64,000 bases of DNA from NCBI GenBank assembly GCA_963765375.1, contig CAVXVZ010000009.1, positions 248,001 through 312,000 on the forward strand, read 5' to 3'. Below, piece after piece: positions 33,819 to 40,980 of the stretch (position 1 is the first letter of the stretch; each line of letters starts with the position of its first letter). Made by a program: the position numbers and the translations under genes. The DNA is from Roseiarcus sp963765375. GTDB lineage: Bacteria; Pseudomonadota; Alphaproteobacteria; Rhizobiales; Beijerinckiaceae. Under the pieces are notes generated by a model that did no database searches, was not told where the DNA came from, and saw only the letters and a program-made list of their open reading frames with translations.

Positions 33819-35487
33819 CCCGCATTTCTCACGCGGGCGGGCAATTGGACGTCGGTTTCGGCGCGATTTGAAGGCCGGGTTTGTGCGGGCGTGACTGTGG
33901 GTGGCGCGGGCGCGCGGTGATTTTCGTCGATGGGGGGGATTGTTTCTCCGGTGGGCCGAGGGTTTGCCGAGCATTGTCGCGCCGCGGCGACGCGCGTCAG
34001 GTTGGCGAGGCGCGCGCGCTTGCGAGCCTTGCCGCGGCGAGGCGCCATTCCTGGGCGTTCGGGCAGGCCGAAGCGAAGGCGATCCTGACGCGCCGGGCGC
34101 TGATTTTGACGAGCGCGCCGAGCTTCAGCAGTTTCAGGCGGATCGTGCCGCAGGTCGCGCTCGCGAACGCAGTGTGGGCCAGGCCGATGCGGCGCAGCGC
34201 GCACAGGAGCGCATAGGCCGTCGCGGCGAGCCACAGCCGCAGCTGATTGGCGCGCAGGGTGGCTGTCGAGGTGCGGTCGGCGAAGAGATCGCCCTGGCAC
34301 TCCTTGATCCGGTTCTCCATCTCGCCGCGCGCGCAATAGAGCTTTTCGTAAAGCGGCTTGGCGCGCCAGGCGTCGGCCTTGAGCGAGGTCACGAGAAAAC
34401 GAGGATTGGCCTCGCCGCCCGTCCATTCGGCCTTGCCGATCACCCGGCGGCGGCGCGACCAGCTCTCCTTGGTCGACCATTCGAAGTCGCGAAACACCCG
34501 CGCCGGCTGGCCCTCGTTCGCCTGCGACATCGTCCGCGCCTCGCTCAAGGCGTCGGCGATGCGCGCCTCCAGCCGCGCGTTGCGCGCCAGGCCGAACACG
34601 TAGTCGACCGCGTTGGCCTCGCACCAGGCCATCAAGGCCTCGCGGGCGAAGCCGGAGTCGGCGCGCAGCACGATCTTCACCCGCGGCCAGCGCGCGCGGA
34701 TTTGCTGGATAATGCGCGCCATCTCGTCTTGCGCCCCGGCGCTGCCGTCGATGTTTGAGGGCCGCAGCTTGGCGGCCAGAAGATGGCGGCCGCAGAAAAC
34801 ATAGAGCGGCAGGTAGCAATAGCAGTCGTAATAGCCGTGAAAGAACCGCCCCTCCTGATCGCCGTGCAACGGATCGTCGGTCGCATCGAGGTCGAGCACG
34901 ATCTGACGCGGCGCCTTGGCGTGCGCGTCGAGAAACAGTTCGACAAACAGCCGCTCGATCGCCGCGCCATCGTGGCTGATCTTGTGATAGCGCGGCCTCT
35001 TGCCCGCGCCCGGCGCATGCTCCAGCCGGTTCAATGTGCTCTTGCCCGCCAGCGGCGACGGCTCATCGCCATCGCGCTCGAGCTTGCCCAGAAGCACGCC
35101 CAGAACCGGATCGCGACGCAAGTCGTCGTGGTCGTTGAGGTCCTCATAACCGAGCGCCAGGCCGAACACCCGCTGCCCGATCAGAGCCTTGAGCGCATGC
35201 ACGGTGAAGAGCGGGCTGCGATGATCGCCGAAGCACGCGGTAAATCGATCGATGAGGCCGATCGCCTTGTCCGTCTCGCCCAGCAGCAAAGCCCCCGCGT
35301 CCGAGGACACCAGCCCGCCGTCGAAATCCGCCACAACCCGCCGCCCGCCAGCCCTTCCAAACTCCATCTCTGTCGGGCTACACTGCGTCAGCATCGGAGT
35401 CCCCTTCGAATCAGCGTAACTCGTTGATCGCAAAACAAGTTTAGCTGATTCTGGACCCCGATGCGCCACCCGCGTGAGAAATGCAGG
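33819..35487 (-). mobile_element. IS1380-family insertion sequence, copy 1
   Basis: About 1669 bp with inverted repeats CCCGCATTTCTCACGCGGG at the left (33819-33837) and its near-complement at the right end, with a CTAG target duplication at 33815-33818 and 35488-35491. A single transposase gene runs on the minus strand. It interrupts the GT2 gene. A related copy is at 58640-60282. Confidence 0.88.
33997..35394 (-). CDS. IS1380-family transposase, copy 1
   Basis: A 465-residue DDE transposase starting MLTQCSPTEMEFGRAGGRRV. Catalytic segments are IVLDLDATDDPLHGDQEGRF, RVKIVLRADSGFAREALMAW and YCARGEMENRIKECQGDLFA. It appears complete. The upstream extension to 35469 crosses the inverted repeat and was rejected. 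It resembles the 58820-60187 copy strongly in the catalytic parts (GRHLLAAKLRPSNIDGSAGA is shared), but the two differ at the N-terminus and in the variable inserts, so they are relatives rather than recent duplicates. Confidence 0.9.
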   Translation of the reverse strand: MLTQCSPTEMEFGRAGGRRVVADFDGGLVSSDAGALLLGETDKAIGLIDRFTACFGDHRSPLFTVHALKALIGQRVFGLALGYEDLNDHDDLRRDPVLGVLLGKLERDGDEPSPLAGKSTLNRLEHAPGAGKRPRYHKISHDGAAIERLFVELFLDAHAKAPRQIVLDLDATDDPLHGDQEGRFFHGYYDCYCYLPLYVFCGRHLLAAKLRPSNIDGSAGAQDEMARIIQQIRARWPRVKIVLRADSGFAREALMAWCEANAVDYVFGLARNARLEARIADALSEARTMSQANEGQPARVFRDFEWSTKESWSRRRRVIGKAEWTGGEANPRFLVTSLKADAWRAKPLYEKLYCARGEMENRIKECQGDLFADRTSTATLRANQLRLWLAATAYALLCALRRIGLAHTAFASATCGTIRLKLLKLGALVKISARRVRIAFASACPNAQEWRLAAARLASARASPT

Positions 35488-35931
35488 CTAGGGCAATTTT
35501 TCTCCCAGGTCAGTATTCCCGAATATCGCTACGAGATTTGCAGCAAGATGTACAATTTACATATGGTGGCGAGCATGATCCGCCTGCCTAGCTACGGGAC
35601 GCCGGAAGCGGAAGCCTACACCCACGGCCCCTGGGAAGCGCTTGGCCGAGCCCATTTTCGGCTTGAAAATATCGACGCGGCCCGGCGCATGGCGGCCGAA
35701 GCCCTCGCACGCGACGCGCCGGACGCAAGATGGCTCACGGAACTTGCGCATTGGCGCGAAGCGGCGCCGGCGTTCGAACCTTTGCCGCCGCAATGGCTCG
35801 AATGGACCGAAGGCAACCGCCGCCGGGGCGTCCCGCGCCCGACGATCATCCGCATCCTCAAGGAAAACGGATTCGGCCCAAGGCAGATCGTCGAAGGTCT
35901 GCGGGCCTCCGACAGGGAGGGCAAGACATGA
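35488..35931 (+). pseudogene. GT2 glycosyltransferase, 3' part
   Basis: The continuation of the 33158 gene after the IS. After the CTAG duplication it reads GQFFSQVSIPEYRYEICSKM and then MIRLPSYGTPEAEAYTHGPW, ending RQIVEGLRASDREGKT. The C-terminal ~120 residues (ALGRAHFRLENIDAARRMAA, WLTELAHWREAAPAFEPLPP) look like a helical TPR-type tail. No independent start codon or ribosome site is convincing, so it is probably not expressed by itself. Confidence 0.8.
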
Positions 35932-36015
35932 CCGTAGCGGGTAAGCAGGCCAGTTTGAGACGCGTTGATTTTCTTTGTTATGGAAACCGTATGGCGAATG
36001 GCGCATAGTGGTATC

Positions 36016-36210
36016 ATGTCGCAAATCGAGCCCTACAGCGTTCGGGTCAGAGAGGATGCAAATCGTCCGGGGCGGTATCGATGGGACGTTTTTGAAACCG
36101 AGCGGCTCCGCGACACGTCGATGTTCAGCTTTGCGACAAGACGCGAAGCGCAGACAGATGCCGATAAGTTTGTCGTGAAGCTCCTCGCGACTTGGCGAAA
36201 CATCAATTGA
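36016..36210 (+). CDS. Small hypothetical protein
   Basis: A 64-residue protein starting MSQIEPYSVRVREDANRPGR, with YRWDVFETERLRDTSMFSFA and ending KLLATWRNIN. I do not recognise a family. It has no hydrophobic segment. An in-frame upstream ATG at 35965 exists but the short form is more likely. Its stop codon is immediately followed by the open frame of the next gene. Confidence 0.5.
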   Translation: MSQIEPYSVRVREDANRPGRYRWDVFETERLRDTSMFSFATRREAQTDADKFVVKLLATWRNIN

Positions 36211-36324
36211 GCAAGCTCCAAAAGGCCCGCGCGACTTAATCCGACGGGCGAAAACGGCGCCGCCGCAATCGATCCCGCACCGACGAATGCGGACGAGGCG
36301 GTCGAATATTCGCTCTCGAACGGC

Positions 36325-37350
36325 ATGGTCGCGCGTCTCGCGCAGTTCGACGTTTCGATCGCGTTCTCGTCCTACCAGTCGGGCATTCTCTATTTCCTCG
36401 GCCGCGGTCCCGGGGGCGCCCATCTCCATCAGTCCGGCCTGCCGAAGCCGATGGGGATATGCGTCGACGGCCCGGGCCGGTTGACGCTCGCGTCGGGCGC
36501 CCAGGTCGTGCGATTTGAGAATGTGCTCGCGCCTCACGAGCGCATCAACGACGCCTTCGACGCCTTCGACGCCTTCGACGCCTGCTACGTCCCGCGAACC
36601 TTCCATCTCACCGGCGATCTCGATCTGCACGACATCGGCGTCGATCGCGATGATCGGCCGATTTTCGTCAATACCCGGTTCAATTGTCTCGCGACGCTGT
36701 CGCCAAAACACAGTTTCTCGCCGATCTCGCGGCCGCCGTTCGTCTCCGGGATGCTCGACGGCGACAAATGCCATCTCAACGGGCTCGCGATGCTGAAGGG
36801 CCAGCCCGCCTATGTCACGGCGGTCAGCCGGTCGGACGTGATCGACGGCTGGCGCGACCGGCGCGCGGACGGCGGCGTCGTGGTCGACGTCGAAGCCAAC
36901 CGAATCGTCTGCGAAGGCCTGTCGATGCCCCATTCGGCCCGGATGCATCGCGGCGAGCTTTGGCTTTTGAATTCGGGGACCGGCGAGCTCGGCGTCGTCG
37001 AGGGGCTGAGCGAGGGCAAGGGCCGCTTCGAGCCGCGGGCCTTCTGCCCCGGCTTCCTGCGCGGTCTCGCCTTCCGCGACAAATACGCGTTCGTCGGCCT
37101 GTCGAAGCCGCGCTACAAACGCTTCGAAGGCTTGGCGCTCGATGAACGGTTGGACCGCGCCGACGCCGAGCCCTGGTGCGGCGTCCAGATCATCGACCTC
37201 GACGCCGGAGGCTGCGTCGACTGGCTCAGGATCGACGGCGCGGTGGCGGAGCTTTACGAGGTCGCGGTCATTCCAGGCTTCAAGCGCCCGATGGCGCTGA
37301 CCCCGTTCTCCGGCGAGGCGGCGGCGCTGATCACTGTCGAGGCGGATTGA
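36325..37350 (+). CDS. TIGR03032 family protein
   Basis: A 341-residue protein: VSIAFSSYQSGILYFLGRGP, PMGICVDGPGRLTLASGAQV, the middle VNTRFNCLATLSPKHSFSPI and C-terminal LAFRDKYAFVGLSKPRYKRF match TIGR03032, a family found beside glycosyltransferases. Its function is unknown and it resembles a beta-propeller-like protein. The frame is open upstream to 36211 (VEYSLSNG... precedes the ATG) and that part looks like family sequence, but no ATG, GTG or TTG lies in it. Either the start is lost or the ATG at 36325 is used. It contains 36550-36583 tandem 9-bp repeats. Confidence 0.75.
   Translation: MVARLAQFDVSIAFSSYQSGILYFLGRGPGGAHLHQSGLPKPMGICVDGPGRLTLASGAQVVRFENVLAPHERINDAFDAFDAFDACYVPRTFHLTGDLDLHDIGVDRDDRPIFVNTRFNCLATLSPKHSFSPISRPPFVSGMLDGDKCHLNGLAMLKGQPAYVTAVSRSDVIDGWRDRRADGGVVVDVEANRIVCEGLSMPHSARMHRGELWLLNSGTGELGVVEGLSEGKGRFEPRAFCPGFLRGLAFRDKYAFVGLSKPRYKRFEGLALDERLDRADAEPWCGVQIIDLDAGGCVDWLRIDGAVAELYEVAVIPGFKRPMALTPFSGEAAALITVEAD
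36550..36583 (+). repeat. Tandem 9-bp coding repeat
   Basis: Nearly four head-to-tail copies of GACGCCTTC inside the TIGR03032 gene, encoding D-A-F repeats. The unit is a multiple of three, so a change in copy number keeps the reading frame. Confidence 0.8.
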
Positions 37351-37734
37351 GGCTTCGGAGTGGGGGTATCTCAGACTTCGGCTGGTCGCTTCCCCAAGCC
37401 AATTCCAAATTATCCCAAATGCAGCCAAGCCCAGACAAGCCGGAGCCGAACCTATCCAAGAAAAAGGCTTGGATTCCCTTTGATCGCCTTGTCCGAATCG
37501 AGCCTTTTCAATGGCTTGCGGCGACTCCCGGGGCCAAGAAACGTTCTTTGCTTCTCTCCTCGCCTTGGACTTGGAAGAATTGTGTAATGCTTCAAACGGC
37601 ATCGCTCAGACTATCACGGTGTTCTGATTTTCGCAAAACAATTTTCGCGCTTATCGCCGCTTTTGGTTGGGTCTTTGTCGTGTCCGTTGCTCCTGTGGTC
37701 ATGGCCTGGACAAGCCCGGCCATGACGGCGCGCG
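37351..37734. other. Intergenic region with a palindromic element
   Basis: About 384 bp between the TIGR03032 gene and the end of dcd. No gene is supported; the frames here lack family resemblance. At 37698-37726 there is a near-perfect palindrome (gtcatggcc, a short spacer, ggccatgac), which resembles the REP-like extragenic palindromes common in alphaproteobacteria. Confidence 0.5.
37698..37726. repeat. REP-like extragenic palindrome
   Basis: GTCATGGCC pairs with GGCCATGAC around an 11-bp spacer. It lies just beyond the dcd stop codon and may form the transcript's 3' hairpin. This is the only copy I recognised in the window. Confidence 0.5.
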
Positions 37735-38916
37735 CTAAACCCTAAAGTGCTTCGACAGCTTGAGCCCCTGGTGCTGGTAGTTGGAGCCAGGGTCGGAGCC
37801 GTAGAGCTCGTCCGCCGCGCCGGCGAGTTTTTCGTAGACGAGGCGCCCGACCGGTTGGGCGTCCTCAAGCAGGAACGGCACGTCGCGCGAGCGAACCTCC
37901 AAGACCGCGCGGGCGGACGGGCGCCCGTCCGCGCCCTGGCCGAAGCCCGGATCGAAGAAGCCGGCGTAGTGGACGCGAAACTCGCCGATCGCCGGGTCGA
38001 TCGGCGCCATCTCGGCGGCGAGATCGGCCGGTATCTGCACCTTCTCGCGGGACGCGAGAATATAGAACTGGTCGGGATCGAGGATCAGGCGCCGGTCGTC
38101 GCGGGCGTGAATCGGCTCCCAGAAATCCGCCGTGGCGTAGCCGCGCAGGCGACCCACGTCGATGACGTCGCTGTTCTTGATCGCCCGGTAGCCGACGATG
38201 CTCTCGCCCAGTCCGCCAAGATCGATCCTCAGCACCACGCCCTCGCGCAAGTCGAGTTCGCCGTCGACGAGCGGGCTCACGAGGTGCCGCTTGCGAATCT
38301 CGGCGTCGTCGAGGGTGAACGTGTGCCTCTCGCGCTGCTGCGGGTGGCGGCTGCGGAATCGGACCTGGCTCAATTTCGACCCGGCCTTGACCCGGACGCT
38401 GAAGCTGCGGGGCGAAATCTCGAGCCAAAGCTCGCCCTTGTAGTCGAGCGGGACGTCGTCGAACGCCTCTCCGCCGTCGACGATGAGGCGAGTGAAAATG
38501 TCGAGCCGGCCGGTCGAGCTCTTCGGGTTTGCGGCGCCGGAAAGGTTGGGCCTGAGCTCGAGCCGCTCGATGAGCCGCGCGACATAGACGATGCCTTTCT
38601 CGAGCACCGCCCCCTTGCCGGCGAGCGACACCGGCTCGGCGTTGAGGCTCTGCAGCCGCTCGCGGACCGAGCATCCGCGCCCCGGCAGGAAGCTCGCGCG
38701 CACACGATAGGCTTCCTTGCTGATCCTGAGATCAAGGCTCGCGGGCTGGAGCTGCGAGGGGTCGAAGTCGATCTCCGCCCGGATCAGCTTGCGCCCGATC
38801 ATGGCGCGGATCTTCTGCCGGCCGAAGAGGCCGAACGGCGCCGAGAACAGCGCGTCGGCCACGCCCGGCTCGGCAGTGTCGAGGATCACGGGAAGGGAGG
38901 ATCGGGTCGGCGTCAA
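37735..38916 (-). CDS. dcd: 2'-Deoxycytidine 5'-triphosphate deaminase (long form)
   Basis: A 393-residue protein of the long, duplicated-fold dCTP deaminase family common in alphaproteobacteria. AEIDFDPSQLQPASLDLRIS is the first dUTPase-like motif, followed by FTRLIVDGGEAFDDVPLDYK and DPDQFYILASREKVQIPADL, then FDPGFGQGADGRPSARAVLE and GSNYQHQGLKLSKHF. It deaminates dCTP to dUTP for thymidylate synthesis. The start is set at 38916; nearby in-frame Mets (e.g. near MIGRKLIRAE) could be alternatives. It is followed by an unrelated mer locus. Confidence 0.85.
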   Translation of the reverse strand: MTPTRSSLPVILDTAEPGVADALFSAPFGLFGRQKIRAMIGRKLIRAEIDFDPSQLQPASLDLRISKEAYRVRASFLPGRGCSVRERLQSLNAEPVSLAGKGAVLEKGIVYVARLIERLELRPNLSGAANPKSSTGRLDIFTRLIVDGGEAFDDVPLDYKGELWLEISPRSFSVRVKAGSKLSQVRFRSRHPQQRERHTFTLDDAEIRKRHLVSPLVDGELDLREGVVLRIDLGGLGESIVGYRAIKNSDVIDVGRLRGYATADFWEPIHARDDRRLILDPDQFYILASREKVQIPADLAAEMAPIDPAIGEFRVHYAGFFDPGFGQGADGRPSARAVLEVRSRDVPFLLEDAQPVGRLVYEKLAGAADELYGSDPGSNYQHQGLKLSKHFRV

Positions 38917-39117
38917 CGGAGGAGCCTCGAAGGGCGGTCTAAGTTGTTAGCGCCGCGTAGCCTGGAAGCCAAGACTTGGTCTTCAGGGTGGAAACCCAGT
39001 CAGCGAGGTCCGAGATGGGCGGAGAGCGGGCCTTTTGCACCACATTTCCGAACTGCGTAACCCGTTGATTTCGTTCGTGCCTATGTTTGGCGCAGAAGTC
39101 CTGAGCTTTGCAACAAG
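38917..39117. other. Intergenic region between dcd and merR
   Basis: About 200 bp with only short frames. No recognisable gene, promoter or terminator. Confidence 0.3.
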
Positions 39118-39552
39118 CTAGGGTGCAGAGCGCCACAGGGCTTCAAGGAGAGGACATCCCGGCGCTTCGCCTGCATCACAGCGCCGCACGGCATCGACCA
39201 GCACACGTTCCATTGCTTTGAGGTCGTCGATTTTTGCCCGAACCTCTGCGAGGTGGCCGGTCGCAAGCTCGCTTACCTCGGCGCAAGCGCCTTGGCCGTT
39301 CTCGGCCGAAAGGGTCAGCAACGTTCGAATTTCATCGAGGGTGAACCCGAGTTCGCGGGCGCGGCGAATGAAAGCAAGTGTTCGCGTTTCAGCCGGGCCG
39401 TAGACCCGCCGTCCGTTGGCGGCGCGCGCCGGGGCGGGAAGCACCTTGATTCGCTCATAATATCGGATGGTTTCGATATTCACCCCGCTCCGCCGAGACA
39501 GTTCGCCGATCGGCAGAGGGGAAGGTTGCTGCTGGGCGGGGGCTGTCGCCAC
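39118..39552 (-). CDS. merR: MerR-family mercury-type regulator
   Basis: A 144-residue MerR protein from a GTG at 39552, with a GGGAG box, giving the classic MerR length. The winged helix is LPIGELSRRSGVNIETIRYY and ERIKVLPAPARAANGRRVYG. The metal-binding region carries Cys in GQGACAEVSELATGHL and in RRCDAGEAPGCPLLEAL, matching the three Hg-coordinating Cys of MerR. It is divergent from merT and faces the operator between them. It activates transcription by untwisting the 19-bp spacer promoter on Hg(II) binding. The upstream reading to 39825 was rejected. Confidence 0.9.
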   Translation of the reverse strand: MATAPAQQQPSPLPIGELSRRSGVNIETIRYYERIKVLPAPARAANGRRVYGPAETRTLAFIRRARELGFTLDEIRTLLTLSAENGQGACAEVSELATGHLAEVRAKIDDLKAMERVLVDAVRRCDAGEAPGCPLLEALWRSAP

Positions 39553-39566
39553 CTTAATTTTCTCCC

Positions 39567-39597
39567 TTGATCCTGTAGTGACTACAGGATGTAGCCT
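39567..39597 (+). promoter_or_regulatory. MerR-type promoter/operator
   Basis: TTGATC (39567-39572) and TAGCCT (39592-39597) are separated by 19 bp, the long spacer typical of MerR-controlled promoters. Within the spacer a perfect dyad CCTGTAGT-G-ACTACAGG spans 39572-39588. It should drive merT onward and be held by MerR. Confidence 0.85.
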
Positions 39598-39604
39598 ATC
39601 CACC

Positions 39605-40051
39605 ATGACCAGCAAAGAGGAAAGCTCGATCGTTCTTCTCCGGCCGAAAACCAAGCCGTCAGTTGCGATGAGGGCGACGCCCAATTCGCGGGCAAGGCTG
39701 GGCGCCGCCCGGGCGCAGAGGCTCCTCGCGGCGGGCGGGATTGTGGCTGCGCTGGGCGCGGCCTCGTGCTGCGTGATTCCCTTCACACTGTTCATGCTGG
39801 GCGTCAGCGGGGCGTGGATCGGCAACCTGACCGCGCTCGAGCCTTACCAGCCGATTTTCGCGGCGGTTGCATTCGGGTGCATCGGCTATGGCGCTTACCT
39901 CGTCTACTGGAGGCCGAAAACAGTCTGCGCGGACGGTTTCTACTGTGCACGTCCGGTTTCGAGTCGAATAGCGAAGATCGGTCTTTGGAGCGCGGGAGCG
40001 CTCGTAGTGATTGCGATCAGCTCTCCAAAACTCGTCGCCCTGTTCCTCTAA
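39605..40051 (+). CDS. merT: Mercuric transport protein MerT-like
   Basis: A 148-residue membrane protein with three hydrophobic segments. The first carries the Hg-binding pair in LGAASCCVIPFTLFMLGVSG; later parts are YQPIFAAVAFGCIGYGAYLV and a Cys pair in KTVCADGFYCARPVSSR. MerT brings Hg(II) across the inner membrane. The ~25 residues before the first helix (TSKEESSIVLLRPK) are longer than in standard MerT. It lies after the MerR operator and 17 bp before merP. No mercuric reductase gene follows. Confidence 0.85.
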   Translation: MTSKEESSIVLLRPKTKPSVAMRATPNSRARLGAARAQRLLAAGGIVAALGAASCCVIPFTLFMLGVSGAWIGNLTALEPYQPIFAAVAFGCIGYGAYLVYWRPKTVCADGFYCARPVSSRIAKIGLWSAGALVVIAISSPKLVALFL

Positions 40052-40068
40052 CCGCACGGAGACAAACC

Positions 40069-40365
40069 ATGTTGCGCCAGATCACCCTCGCCGCCGCACT
40101 CGCTCTCACGCTGTCGCCCTTATCTGTTCGAGCGGCGGAAAGGTCCGTCGTTTTGGATATAAAAAACGCGGACTGCGTGCTATGCCCGCCAATTGTGAAG
40201 CGGTCATTGATGCGCGTTCCGGGCGTCAAGACGGTCGATATGAAACAGGCCGATCAAATGGCGGATTTCATGGCGACTGTCACCTTTGACGATGCGGTCG
40301 CCACGGTGGCGACGCTCGTCGCTGCGCCGACGAATGCCGGATACCCAACCAAAGTTGCGAATTGA
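40069..40365 (+). CDS. merP: Periplasmic mercury-binding protein MerP-like
   Basis: 98 residues with a signal peptide (LRQITLAAALALTLSPLSVR) and an HMA-type domain: KNADCVLCPPIVKRSLMRVP and GVKTVDMKQADQMADFMATV. The metal-binding motif is CVLC rather than the usual GMTCxxC of MerP, and the loop lacks the M-T. It would bind Hg(II) in the periplasm and pass it to MerT. A GGAG box precedes the ATG at 40069. Confidence 0.85.
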   Translation: MLRQITLAAALALTLSPLSVRAAERSVVLDIKNADCVLCPPIVKRSLMRVPGVKTVDMKQADQMADFMATVTFDDAVATVATLVAAPTNAGYPTKVAN

Positions 40366-40470
40366 ACGGGACCATGTCCGATCGCTCGCCAATCGCCACT
40401 GGCGCTGTCGGCGCAGCGCCAGCCGCCTCCGATGTCGGCTACATGCTCTCGCTTTGAGGGAACGCACTCC

Positions 40471-40711
40471 GTGATTTTGGAATCCGTCATCACTTGCCCA
40501 AAGTGCAATGCGTCGAAACTTGAGATGATGCCGACCGACGCGTGCCTGTATTTCTACGAGTGCACCGGCTGCGGCGCGCTGTTACGCCCGAAGCCCGGCG
40601 ACTGCTGCGTGTTCTGCTCCTACGGGTCGGTTCCTTGCCCGCCGAATTCAGGAAACGCGCCCGGGCGGCAAGGCCGCAAGCTGCTGCGCGCCGGCAAGCC
40701 ATGTCGACTGA
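40471..40711 (+). pseudogene. GDCCVxC-type mer-associated small protein, frameshifted
   Basis: The frame from the GTG at 40471 reads VILESVITCPKCNASKLE, YFYECTGCGALLRPKPGDCC and VFCSYGSVPC, the conserved GDCCVxC signature of small Cys-rich proteins found in mer-like loci. The frame then loses sense (NSGNAPGRQG) and runs on to 40893. Removing one A from GAATTC near 40647 restores CPPIQETRPG and a Cys-Cys end followed by a stop at 40711, as in the family. This is either a disrupted gene or a sequencing error. Its role is unknown; it probably binds Hg. Confidence 0.7.
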
Positions 40712-40853
40712 CACGCGATTGGCGGTCGATTGGGTCGGGAGCTTCCGCATTGGCGCAGCCGCGCGGCGGCTTCCGCAGCTTCCTGATTGGGTTTCATCCT
40801 TGGCCAAGACTTTGTCTTGACGCCAGGGCTTCGCCCCGGCTATGGAGGCCTCT

Positions 40854-40911
40854 CCCGTGGTCATTTGAGCCGGTCGGCTTGCCGCCACGTTAAACAAAGG
40901 GCTAAAAGATC
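40854..40911 (+). ncRNA. SAM-II riboswitch
   Basis: The RNA reads cccgtggtcatttgagcc, a variable loop, then gccaCGTTAAACAAAGGGCTAAAAGA. P1 is CGTGG (40856-40860) with CCACG (40885-40889), and the pseudoknot pairs AGCC (40868-40871) with GGCT (40900-40903). The conserved purine stretch TTAAACAA and CTAAAA match the SAM-II consensus. It lies 70 bp before metZ and would block its ribosome site when S-adenosylmethionine is plentiful. Confidence 0.9.
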
Positions 40912-40980
40912 GGGGCGCATTCAAAACGCGGCCTCGTCTCAAGCCCGTCAGGCGCGCCCGCGCGCGAGAGGACTTGAACG

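Noticed and set aside
35557..37602. 681-residue minus-strand frame across the GT2 tail and the TIGR03032 gene
   Set aside because: Antisense to two supported genes and composed of shadow codons, without any motif.
40712..40893. C-terminal tail of the GDCCVxC frame
   Set aside because: The frame after the proposed frameshift lacks Cys and family resemblance and runs into the riboswitch region.
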